Of a DNA stretch of 64,000 nt, positions 50,690 to 64,000 are shown one piece after another. The translations under genes and the position numbers were made by a program. The stretch's first letter is position 1, and each line of letters opens with the position of its first letter. The DNA is taken from NCBI GenBank assembly GCA_019155185.1, contig CM032794.1, positions 298,501 through 362,500 on the forward strand. Direction: 5' to 3'. Origin of the DNA: Beaufortia kweichowensis. Lineage: Eukaryota > Chordata > Actinopteri > Cypriniformes > Gastromyzontidae. The notes beneath the pieces were generated by a model that had not been told where the DNA came from, searched no databases, and saw nothing but the letters and a program-made list of their open reading frames with translations.

Positions 50690-51345
50690 TTTTAAGTGCA
50701 ATTGTACAATTTTAGTTACAAATCTTTTAAATGATTGAACATGCAGGGAAACTGTGGGCCGTTTACTGAAGATTGAGGTTTTACAGCTTAAAATTAAATA
50801 CATGTGACCTTGAAAATGTTAAGCTATGACAGATAATAGTATAAAATCAAATAATGTGTGTCATTTACATATTACAAGTAAAAGTCACACACCTTTAATG
50901 TCGTTCAGGCTCATCCAGCTCAAGGTCATTAGTTTGCATGAATTGAATTGTTTCGGTGATTTTGCATCTGCTGATTATTATCCAAATGACGTCTATAACA
51001 GAGCTGATGTGTGTCATAGCTGCCTGCCGTCTGCTCCACAGACCTCCCCTACTATAAGTCGTTCAGGCTCTAAATCCAGAGGTCATTACGTATATAAATA
51101 AATAAATAAAATGTTGTTTTTAAGTGCAATTGTACAATTTTCCAAATTACTGAAGAGAGGTTTTACAGCTTAATGTGACCTTCAGACAGACAGAAACAAA
51201 ATACTTTACATATTCACACACCTTTAATGTCGTTCAGGCTCATCCAGCTCAAGCTGAATTGAATTGCGGGTGATTTTGCATCTATATTATCAAATGGCGT
51301 CTATAACAGGCTGATGTTGTCAATCACCTGCTCCACAACCTCCCA
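50690..51345. repeat. Diverged tandem duplication upstream of lectin copy 2
   Basis: Blocks at about 50695-51075 and 51110-51345 share 'tttaagtgcaattgtacaat', 'gttttacagctta', 'cacctttaatgtcgttcagg' and 'tcatccagctcaag'. The second is shorter, with internal deletions. Confidence 0.7.
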
Positions 51346-52432
51346 CTAACCAAATAAAGACCAAAACATTTCTCTTTTCATTTGGAAACGTATATTTCAG
51401 TAAGGTCATTTCAATCACCTGTTGTATCGAAATGGAACCTGTAAAAGAGAAATAACCACGACGTGTCCATGTCAAAACAATCAAAACTGTCTATATATTT
51501 ACATCAGGCCCAAACACAATATACTGTCGCAGTTAAAGCTGGAAAAAGAATTTCTCACGTCAGGTGAACATGTACTTTGCATGAGCACAATATTACGTGT
51601 CTTGTGTACGTGTACGTGTCTTGTCTGCTTGTGTCATCATTTCATCGAGTCGACAACATAAATGCAGTTTATTTTTAGTCCTTTAAAGTTGGAAAGCACA
51701 GAACATCTTCAGTGTGTGAAGGTCATTAGTTTGCATCTGTTGACTACTATTCAAATAACTGCAGGTCTCCAGAAGAATAAGAAACCTTTGACAGAATAAG
51801 AATGTAAGAATGTTTGTAATATTCCATCAACTTTCAAGTAATTTTAAAGTAATTGTATTGTTAGAGGTTTATAGAGTTACCCTATAACTGCTAATAAACA
51901 AATCATTTTTGGGGTAGATCTCAGTCATTTCTATTAAACAACTTAAATATACAAGCATTTATTTTTACAGGTTTTACTGAAATAACTCGACACATGTAAT
52001 CTCCACCGTAGCTTTGATTATATTTGTGTGTCCCTTTAGGACTGAATTGCTTTATGCATTGATTTGTTTATTTTTCTGGCACATACAAAATTTTCTGTAA
52101 AGAAAAAAACATTGAAAAAAATATGAAAAAACAATTAAAAACAAACAAGAAAAACGTATTTTTTATTTTAAATGTTTTTAAATGAAACACATGGGCGGGT
52201 CTTCAACAGGAATATGAGAAGCGTTTTACATATCTGACTTTAAAATTTCCATCTTAGTGTAACAGAGTCATTTAAAGAAGACAAGAACAGAAAGAATAAA
52301 CACAACCAGACGACTCACTTTATAGAGACTTCTGTCCGTATAGTAAAGTTTTCTAAATCATGAATAAAAGTTTGCTTAGTTCTCTTCGTTCATGAAACTA
52401 ATCTACTGAATTGGGTTTTTTTAGGAAAAAAG

Positions 52433-55336
<2,904 letters not shown>

Positions 55337-55736
55337 AGTTACATGTTTGCTTGAAAGAAAATACTTCATTTTGTTTTTAAATTAGCATATGAGTATAAAT
55401 ATTAAATATGTAAAGTGAATGTTATTAATGAATTTATGTTTAGATAAATTCCTGGTTCTAACAGTAGTAGGAGTGACTCATGGTAGATCATCATAGACCA
55501 GTAGTGGCCGAAAGTTACTTTGTTACCAACTTTGTAAAATTAACGTTTTCGCTCTTTACTTAAAAATATTATTAAAGATGCAATGAAGATATTTTTATGC
55601 TGTATTGTGTTGTGTGTAATCGTGTGTATAGATAATATATTTATTTAAACAATATACAATAAAATCCAATACGTATCATTAAATGATGCATTTGTTCTTT
55701 ATTAATTGAAATTAATTTAGTTTGACAGGCATACTT

Positions 55737-55951
55737 ACACTCTAAAAACAGATGTGTTAAAATAACACAAGATGTGTCTAGTTAGGGACAACACACAGAT
55801 GTGTGTTAATTTAAAAACAACACATTTTGTGTTACTTTCAACTCAACATGTGTTGTCCCTTTTATGTATTTAACACAAAATGACACATTATGTGTTAAAC
55901 AGCATAACACAAAAAATGTGTTAAAAAATAATACATCCTTTTTTAGAGTGT
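55737..55951. mobile_element. Palindromic MITE
   Basis: The ends are acactctaaaaa (55737-55748) and its exact reverse complement tttttagagtgt (55940-55951). The interior is filled with direct and inverted 'tgtgttaa' and 'aacaca' motifs, so the single strand can fold on itself. 215 bp, non-coding. The target duplication is not clear. Confidence 0.65.
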
Positions 55952-57346
55952 GGTCACAATATAGTTCTTACAATAAAATGATTTTTTTAAATGGTAAAAC
56001 CTTAGAGACGAAGAAAGAAAGCGTTAACATGTTTCATTTTGTTTAGACAATATACAAGAGCTATCACATATTATTACAATATGTATTTATTAATAAATGG
56101 TATTACTGCTGGTAACGGCGTAAATTAATAAATAAATAAATCTGTCGCGACATTCAATCCTACAATACAGTTGCAAAGAAAAGTAGTAAAACAAGTTAAA
56201 GATTATAGCGGACAGACTATCAATTAAAACGATCGACTAAGCAGTTCATTCAGCATACTTCTCTACGGACATATTATTATTTTCTATTATTTTGCATGTC
56301 CGCACAATTCATCATGTAGATCCGCACATGCGTGTGACACCCGAGTTCCTCACTCACAGTTAAATCTGCCTATAGCAGGACACCAGGAGTGTCACATTTA
56401 TAATGTATTTCAAATACAAACCTGCCATTACTATACAGTCATGCAGTCGTGAGGTGCGCGCTCCCAGCTGTAACCCGTGCCGTATGAAACTCACAGCGCT
56501 CGTGCACGTCCGTCCAGCGCGTTTTAAAAAGCAATGAAAGTAGAACTGAACTTACTTTCCTGTAATTACTGTCAACATTCTGTGGAGAAATAAAACATGC
56601 AATTTTATTTTTATTTTTTATTTTGCAAATAAAAAAATCGCAATTTGCAAAATGTACCAAAATGAACAACACAATGTAAATGCAAAAATTGGATTAATGA
56701 ATGTTACGGTATAGAAAAATCCATATCATGGAACAACATAACACCGGTATTGACGTTCATACGTCATTGTTCTGTATTGTTGTGCACGCGCACAATAAAC
56801 TTTTGTCGATCGGGAGATGACTTACAGAATCCTCAAGATAAATTAAAGTAGTATGTATTTAAAAGCAAAAACACTACAACATTTTAATATTTAACACAAG
56901 TTTGATTTCAACAGTAGTGAGGACATAAATAATTGTAGGTTTAGCACCATTTAATTGACTTATTTAAACAATATAATATATATTTTTAAAGTTTTTAACT
57001 TGTAAAGTATTTAACCTTATTTATTAATGTTAATAAAAAATTACAACAGGGTATTTTTTTTGTTTGAGTTTTTTTGTGATGGCCTGTAAAAATTCTGGCA
57101 GGGCAAATAAAAACTGAACCAGCAGAATAAATATAACACATTATAGGCTATTTATTCAATGGCTTTTACAGAAAACAGTTGAATAAAACAACAAACAAAA
57201 AACCCTGTAAATATAATAGGAAACTATATTCACATCCTAAAGGGCATATAAAACAGTTGATTGTCGTGATATTTACTCTACAGTATATACTGTAAGTTAC
57301 CCTCATACATAGAAAGTTTGCTCATCCGGTTATTATGGGATTGTCA

Positions 57347-58257
57347 CAGAGTCGGCGCCAGAGCAGATCTACTGGAGGGGCATTGGGTCATCGGCGGGGG
57401 GGCACTGCCGTTTGAGAAATATTTTTACATCATAGTCCAACATAGCAGAAATGCAATAAAAAAGAGAAACACGTTTTATTATTATTATTAATTATTATTT
57501 GCGAGTTTGGTTTATTCTTGTTGTTGTTCATTTCTATATCATGTAGCCGCGTTTCCGTTACAGATTTGCGCATAACTTTTGCGATATTTTTTTTAATCAT
57601 TTCGTTATTTTGGCTTGAAATTTCATTTGTTGGAAATATGAACTGAATTTAGAAATGCTTTTGAAATTAAACACGTTGTGTTAAATAAACAAAATGAAGA
57701 CAGCGTTTGGAGTGGAGTCACATTAAAAGGCAGAAAGGGGTGGGGTAAAGTTATGCCCTCTCTCTACTCGAGATCCAGCTCAGGCACACACAGCGCAGGG
57801 CTGTCGTGGAGGCTATACGCAAATAAATGCAGTTTATCCATCTCTGACATGTCAGAAATAGTTCATCCACCTCACTCTGCTGATGGAAGAGGCTGAGGAG
57901 GTCTAAACCATTTTTGTAAATCCATTTTTGTCTATAATTAGGCTAACAGTTAGCGCTAAATGTATATGATAAAGATGGACAAACTGAAATGGACTCAATG
58001 GACTCTGAAGTTAACTCAGCAACCAATAAGCATTGACCTATGATGACCAAGCCTAGTAACATGTCATGAACAACCAAAATTAATGTTTTCCCCGTTGATT
58101 TCATTTTATTTAATTTAAGTTACAGTTTGTACATTTAAAATTAAAAGAATAACTAAAAGGTTTTTTTTGGGCCACGCCATGGCCTGTGGTAGGAGGGGCA
58201 TCAATGACCGCTAGGGGGGGCACGGCCCTCGAATGCCCCACCACAGCGCCGACACTG
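57347..58257. mobile_element. hAT-like non-autonomous DNA transposon with 8-bp target duplication
   Basis: The ends are cagagtcggcgcc (57347) and, read inward from the right, cagtgtcggcgct (to 58257), matching 11 of 13. The flanks are gattgtca at 57339-57346 and gattgtca at 58258-58265, an exact 8-bp target site duplication, which is the hAT hallmark. Subterminal 'ggaggggca' and 'ggtggggca' are also mirrored. It is 911 bp with no transposase ORF, so a non-autonomous copy. Confidence 0.8.
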
Positions 58258-59654
58258 GATTGTCATGCATTGGGAAAACACTGTCCCTGAATCAATATGT
58301 GACGCAGCTTGTCGTGTTGGTAAGAAAGAATGTTTTCTTCCTCACTTATACTGTATAATGACGCTTATAGCGTTTGATTGACAGCTTTGTTCTTCTACGT
58401 CACACTTTATGTAGAGAAGGCAAAGCCAATAGCGACGTCAGCTACGGAGGCGGGACTCGACATTTAACCATTTGTTGACCACAAACTGCGCAATTTTTAC
58501 AGAAGGCGTAAAGTAGTAAAAGCAGGTGCGGCTCGTCTGTATGGGCAGAGCCCCACCAAAATATTCACCCACTTGAAAACATAGAACTCTATATAAACTG
58601 GACCAGTCCTAATTAACTGTTAACTTAAAAATGTTCATTCTTATTCTGAAAACATTTTAGACTGTTAAAAGTCATAAAGTGAGGTGGAGATGTTAACATT
58701 TCATCGCATTGCTTCAGGTTTGATAAGCAGGTCAGAGGGTCTCTCTGCCCTCCCGAGCTCAACAGCGCCACACATGTTCTCAATGTAAATTTGTGGTGAA
58801 AAAAGGAACTGCAGCGCGCTCTAATTAAGAGCCATATGGGCAGATTTGAGACTGACGTCACTTGCTTTTACTTGAACGTAGTTCCGGACAGTATTATTAA
58901 TCCGCGTCAGACGGTGAAGATGGCGAGTAGTACAGATCATTCTGCCTGTAATAGTTTCTGTTGCAGAACTCCTTTAAAAGCTTGGCCCTGACAAACAACA
59001 ATAATAAAAAAATAAACAAAAACGATAAAAAACCCGATTTGTTCATGTAAATAGTTCGTTTGTTTGTTTTGTTAAATAACCCAGTTCCCTGTGCATTCAT
59101 GGAGAGCTTAAGACCCAGAAATGCCCCTCCAAAAGTTTTGGTCAGGAGCCTCTACTGAGTAAAAGATTTTTTATTGTTTGGTGGAAATTCTTGGTAGTGT
59201 TCCGTATGTATTGACAGGGACTTACCCAAATCTTTAGCCGTTGTCGATTCATATCTGATATATCCCAATAGACGAATGAAGATCAGAATTCATGTGCTTT
59301 TCTCCTGCTTACACGTCAGTGGGTCATATCTGACCTGTGAGAGAAACATGGGAGAGAAAAATCAGAATCATGAAGCGCAAATGCAGCAATAGTCTTTTTT
59401 ACTCGACTGACAGGATCAGGAAAAAAATCACATGAATCACATATGCTCTTTTGTGACTTTTTTAAGCATGTCATTCATTTTTTATCAAACAATCATCACA
59501 ACAACATGCAGGTGTCATGACTGAACAGCTCTTCAGTTTGTGAATCACGCAGCACGACCTGCAAATACATGCAAACACACTGGTGCAGCAATAAATGAAA
59601 GCATGAATATAATATCAGTTTTGAACAGTGTTAACATGTGTATTGTATGACGGA

Positions 59655-61755
59655 GGATTAGTGCCACGTAAAAAAAAAAAATCGAAGACTACGAGATTAA
59701 AGTCGAAATATTACGAGAATAAAGTCGAAATATTACGAGAATAAAGTCGAAATATTACGAGAATAAAGTCGAAATATTACGAGAATACAGTCGAAATATT
59801 ACGAGAATAAAGTCGAAATATTACGAGAATAAAGTCGAAATATTACGAGAATAAAGTCGAAATATTACGAGAATAAAGTCGAAATATTACGAGAATAAAG
59901 TCGAAATATTACGAGAATAAAGTCGAAATATTACGAGAATAAAGTCGAAATATTACGAGAATAAAGTCGAAATATTACGAGAATACAGTCGAAATATTAC
60001 GAGAATAATGTCAAAATATTACGAGAATACAGTTGAAATATTACGAGAATAAAGTCGTAGCTTTAGGAGACATGTATATGAGTCCATGCAGCCCTTACAA
60101 AAATGTACGATGGTTTTATTATAGTTAAATATATTTTTGGCAGATTGAATACCACAAGTAATCACTAAATATCATGGGGTTAAACTATGATTATTGTAGC
60201 AAGACCAAGGTTATTTGGCTATATTCCCTTCATAGTGCACCCTTGAAGTGTGGCTCTTCTCATTCAGAATGGGCTCCACTGCCTGGCTCATTCTGGCTTG
60301 TTCCCTTCATAGTGCACGCTTGAAGTGTGGCTCTTCTCATTCAGAATGGGATCACTGCCTGGCTCATTCTGGCTCGTTCCCTTCATAGTTCACGCTTGAA
60401 GCGCGACGCTTTGCATTCAGAATGGGATCACTGCCTGGCTCATTCTGGCTCGTTCCCTTCATAGTGCACGCTTGAAGCGCGACGCTTCTCATTCAGAATA
60501 GGATCACTGCCTGGCTCATTCTGGCTCGTTCCCTTCATAGTGCACGCTTGAAGTGTGGCTCTTCTCATTCAGAATGGGCTCCACTGCCTGGCTCATTCTG
60601 GCTCGTTCCCTTCATAGTGCACGCTTGAAGTGTGGCTCTTCTCATTCAGAATGGGCTCCACTGCCTGGCTCATTCTGGCTCATTCTGGCTCGTTCCCTTC
60701 ATAGTGCACGCTTGAAGTGTGGCTCTTCTCATTCAGAATGGGATCACTGCCTGGCTCATTCTGGCTCGTTCCCTTCATAGTGCACGCTTGAAGTGTGGCT
60801 CTTCTCATTCAGAATGGGATCACTGCCTGGCTCATTCTGCACCATTCTGGCTCGTTCCCTTCATAGTTCACGCTTGAAGCGCGACGCTTTGCATTCAGAA
60901 TGGGATCACTGCCTGGCTCATTCTGGCTCGTTCCCTTCATAGTGCATGCTTGAAGCGTGGCTCTTCTCATTCAGAATAGGATCACTGCCTGGCTCATTCT
61001 GGCTCGTTCCCTTCATAGTTCACGCTTGAAGCGCGACGCTTTGCATTCAGAATGGGCTCCACTGCCTGGCTGTACATTGTATATATTTAACACGGTGTGT
61101 AGTGAATTGTAGTCTTTTAATATCACAGTCTTTATGTATTAAATTATACTGTGGGTGTTCTTTATAATGGTTTACTTTGGGAAAACGTAAAACCTGCTCA
61201 TTATTTCTCATCAGCTGGCATGTAAATAGTTGATTCATTGATAAAGTGTGTAAGCACTGAATGTGGTAAATGCTTCACAGATCTGATTGTTTACTATACA
61301 TAACTCCAAACACGTTTACAAATTACGACTTTATTCTCGAAATATTTCGACTTTATTCTCGTAATATTTCGACTTTATTCTCGTAATATTTCGACTTTAT
61401 TCTCGTAATATTTCGACTTTATTCTCGTAATATTTCGACTTTATTCTCGTAATATTTCGACTTTATTCTCGTATTATTTCGACTTTATTCTCGTATTATT
61501 TCGACTTTATTCTCGTAATATTTCGACTTTATTCTCGTAATATTTAGACTGTATTCTCGTAATATTTCGACTTTATTCTCGTAATATTTCGACTTTATTC
61601 TCGTAATATTTCGACTTTATTCTCGTAATATTTCGACTTTATTCTCGTAATACTTTGACTTTATTCTCGTAATATTTCGACTTTATTCTCGAAGTATTTC
61701 GACTTTAATCTGGTAGTCTTAGATATATATGTATATATTTTAACGTGGCACTAAA
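59655..61755. mobile_element. Foldback-like composite element with minisatellite arms
   Basis: Outer ends attagtgccacgt (left, from about 59657) and acgtggcacta (right, to about 61753) are inverted copies. Inside each end lies a mirrored 'agactac..agattaaagtcg' block, then arms of about 17 tandem 22-bp units (gagaataaagtcgaaatatt plus ac), left at 59688-60058 and right, in reverse complement, at 61325-61710. The centre is a 76-bp tandem array. Inverted arms made of tandem subrepeats are the defining plan of foldback (FB/Galileo-type) elements. No transposase is encoded. The assignment is by architecture only. Confidence 0.6.
60222..61070 (+). repeat. 76-bp tandem repeat, ~11 copies
   Basis: The unit runs from ttcccttcatagtgcacgct through cattcagaatggg to ctggctcattctggctcg. 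There are 11 copies of 75-77 bp, one with an extra 'ctcattctgg' and one with 'caccattctgg'. Two subtypes differ at CG/TG sites (gaagcgcgacgctttgc versus gaagtgtggctcttctc). The short open frame through three copies is not a gene. Confidence 0.9.
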
Positions 61756-63234
61756 ACGCCCTCATAACAATGACACTCCAAACAGTAAGTAAAAACAAAA
61801 TCTTTAATTGCAAAACATCTTTACACTGTTTTTTAGTCCAGTGCACAATATGAAAGCAACATAATTTTGAGCATCCAAACTGAAGTTCTATTAGTTTCAT
61901 TTGTTCATCTGTAGGGACATCATTTGTGTTTTGCATTGAACTGCCCCAGAACATCTTCAGTCAACAACTTGATTTAAATTTTAAATAAGGTCATTTGTTT
62001 GCATGAAGTCAATCCTAGGATTCTTCTTCTTCCAGTGATTTTGTATCTACTAAGTATTTTCCAAATTACGTCTAACTTCAAAGGCACAAGGAGGTTTTGT
62101 ATGAGAATGAATACGAGGGAATATGAGAGTTGTGAGCGATCATAAAGTCTTCAGAAAGAATGAGCTCAAATATTTATATGCCATCACTTTACAAAAGTGT
62201 TTTTGAATTTACACTTTATATCATATCATATTAAAGAAACATATACATTACACTCTTATAAATAAAGGTGCTTCAAAAATGTGACCCTGTCTGTGAAAAC
62301 CAAGTTAAAAATCTACTTTTGAGAATCAAAGTTCGATTTCACCTATAAATTTCAGCATGATTTAAATCTTTGACATCTCAGTAAGATAATAATAATCTTA
62401 TAAAAAAAAAGATATTAAGGTTATATTTTGACAGAATTCTTGACATTATTTAAAAAACTGACTTTAGCTGGTTTTTCACAGATGTTCTTCACAGTGATGC
62501 CATACAAGAATCATTTTTGGTTTCCTGTCGACTCAAAGATGCTGAAAAGAACCATTTCTTTCTTACTTGTTAAGTGTCTAAAGTACAACAAAACCTCTTG
62601 TGAAATAGAAAACTTTTGTAGATGGTAAAAGTTCTTCATGAAACCATTCAGACATTGTGAAGCAGCTTTATTTTTAAGAGCATATGATGTTGACTGTGAT
62701 GGACAGTTGCTGTCTGCTTATGTCATCATTTCATCCAGTGGACAACATGAATGATGCCGTTTATTTCTAGTCATTTAAAAGCTCAGAACATGACACAAGG
62801 TCTCAGAAATCAGTAAAGCAGCTTTTTCTCTATTTGAAATGTAAGGCTGTAAATGGCAGAAATGTAAAGGTAATTCCCTAAAGAACCATTGAAGACAAAG
62901 ACAAAGAAGATTGTTTTGAAACAGAAAGCTTCTGTGGATGTTAAACGTTTGTATATACACACAAACAATTCTGAAGGCAAATACACAAGTTAAACTTGAA
63001 ATTGATTTACTTTAGTCTCTGAATATGTTCTTTACCTCCGAGTAATAGTAAACAAAACAGTGCAGGTGTGTTTGATCTGACTGCTGTGAGAAATCATGTG
63101 TCTCGGGATCATAGTTTGCATCTTCTGAGAATTATTCAAATAACTTTATAGGGTCTGAAGGATGACATTTGTAAAAAATCTTAATGATGTATTGTTGTTT
63201 ACAACAGCTGTACATTAAAATAAGGTTTTCATGA

Positions 63235-63400
63235 CACTGATAGTTCAGATGCTCCTCATGTTCTCATGTGAGGTCTTGTGTGAGGAATGTTTCATAGTCA
63301 GATAAAGTGCTGCTTTCAGAATCGTCACATTCATAACAGTTCATATTCTTCATAAATGAACACATGAACATTAAATAAAAATAACAATTTGATTTAAAAT
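63235..63400 (+). repeat. Dispersed repeat R, partial copy 5
   Basis: It contains catgtgaggtcttgtg, agtcagataaagtgctgc and cataacagttcatattc, matching the 5' half of copy 3. It lies just upstream of the third lectin gene. Confidence 0.6.
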
Positions 63401-63702
63401 AGTTTTTTTGACAGAAAGAGCGTCAGGCTGTGCTATTAAAATTAATGATTTATCTCATCTCTGGGCGGGTCTTCAACAGGAATATGAGAAGCGTTTTACA
63501 TATCTGACTTTAAAATTTCCATCTTAGTGTAACAGAGTCATTTAAAGAAGACAAGAACAGAAAGAATAAACACAACCAGACGACTCACTTTATAGAGACT
63601 TCTGTCCGTATAGTAAAGTTTTCTAAATCATGAATAAAAGTTTGCTTAGTTCTCTTCGTTCATGAAACTAATCTACTGAATTGGGTTTTTTTAGGAAAAA
63701 AG

Positions 63703-64000
63703 ATGAATCATATCTGTCTCTTTATCCTTTCATTCTCAGGTAAGTCAATATAATCAAACACATTTTTACTACTTTTCATATAGTAATATTTAAGAACAAA
63801 GTGTTTAAAGTGTCGTCTTCCAAAAGAAAAACAAATAAGAACATTTTTTTTCAAAATGACTCGTGTGTAAAATCTACAGCTGGCTAAACATGGTGAGTAA
63901 GTGAATGAAAGTGTTTGTATTGTGTTGTATTAACAGGAGCGCTGTCTGTAGGTCTCTGTAAAGCACGTGAGTATATTCTGATCAAAGAGATGAAGACATG
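63703..64000 (+). CDS. 5' end of a third double C-type-lectin gene (cut by window edge)
   Basis: Exon 1 at 63703-63739 (MNHICLFILSFSG) and the start of exon 2 from 63937, open to the end of the window (..REYILIKEMKT). The sequence 63462-64000 is identical by eye to 52192-52730, including intron 1 and about 240 bp of upstream DNA. The rest of the gene lies to the right. Confidence 0.85.

Larger units (their letters stand above)
47171..52432. other. Intergenic between lectin copies 1 and 2
   Basis: AT-rich with no supported exon. It includes an unexplained minus-strand ORF at 49510-49803, a diverged tandem duplication at about 50690-51345, and at about 50205 the start of a MITE-like block (tacactctaaaaaataaa). 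Confidence 0.5.
55952..63460. other. Repeat-rich intergenic region between lectin copies 2 and 3
   Basis: No supported exon. It contains a hAT-like element (57347-58257), a foldback-like composite (about 59655-61755), and between 61.9 and 63.46 kb a diverged duplicate of the region upstream of lectin copy 2 (shared 'cttatgtcatcatttcatc' and 'gaacatcttcagt' type landmarks). Confidence 0.5.

Overview
The window is nuclear DNA of a teleost fish, most likely a cyprinid-type genome. It has short vertebrate introns with GT..AG borders, long GT and CT microsatellites, teleost SINE and MITE-type repeats, and vertebrate genes (dynactin p150, ependymin, ALPK1, C-type lectins). All gene models were read by eye, joining exons by splice signals, phase and remembered family similarity. 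No alignment or database search was run.

Layout. (1) Positions 1-455 hold the last two exons of a SEA-domain gene whose 5' part lies outside the window. (2) A tandem relative of it fills about 6.15-13.07 kb on the plus strand: a mucin-like protein with signal peptide, long Thr/Ser/Pro repeat exons, three SEA-type modules and a hydrophobic, GPI-signal-like C-terminus. It carries two apparent frame breaks. (3) 13-20 kb is intergenic, with a tRNA-derived SINE and a GT microsatellite. (4) 20.2-31.45 kb is a full dynactin subunit 1 gene (dctn1, plus strand). It has a CpG-rich start region, a CAP-Gly exon and coiled-coil exons, about 1255 codons in all. One conserved exon is disrupted by CT/TA low-complexity DNA, which leaves a 15-nt microexon. 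(5) Tail-to-tail with it is an ependymin-family gene (minus, 35.36-32.50 kb) with a 32-bp tandem repeat of CCAAT boxes just upstream. (6) Upstream again on the minus strand is a complete 13-exon alpk1 gene (42.59-36.74 kb, 939 codons, frame intact). ALPK1 is the cytosolic ADP-heptose sensor kinase. (7) At 43.2 kb lies an intron-containing tRNA-Arg(TCT). (8) 45.7-55.3 kb holds two paralogous secreted double C-type-lectin-domain genes (plus strand). The start of a third copy runs off the right edge and is identical over 539 bp to the second gene's 5' end. (9) 55.3-63.4 kb is repeat-rich: a MITE, an 8-bp-TSD hAT-like element, and a foldback-like element with 22-bp minisatellite arms around a 76-bp tandem array.

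The genes do not form an operon or pathway. Shared themes are tandem duplication or conversion of surface and secreted immune-type proteins (SEA/mucin and C-type lectins, with alpk1 between), and microsatellites sitting directly on splice sites. No wholly new biochemical system is evident. The most unusual items are the foldback-like element, the intron-like invasion of a dctn1 exon, the donor-abutting CT tracts and acceptor-abutting UG tracts, and the identical paralogue blocks.
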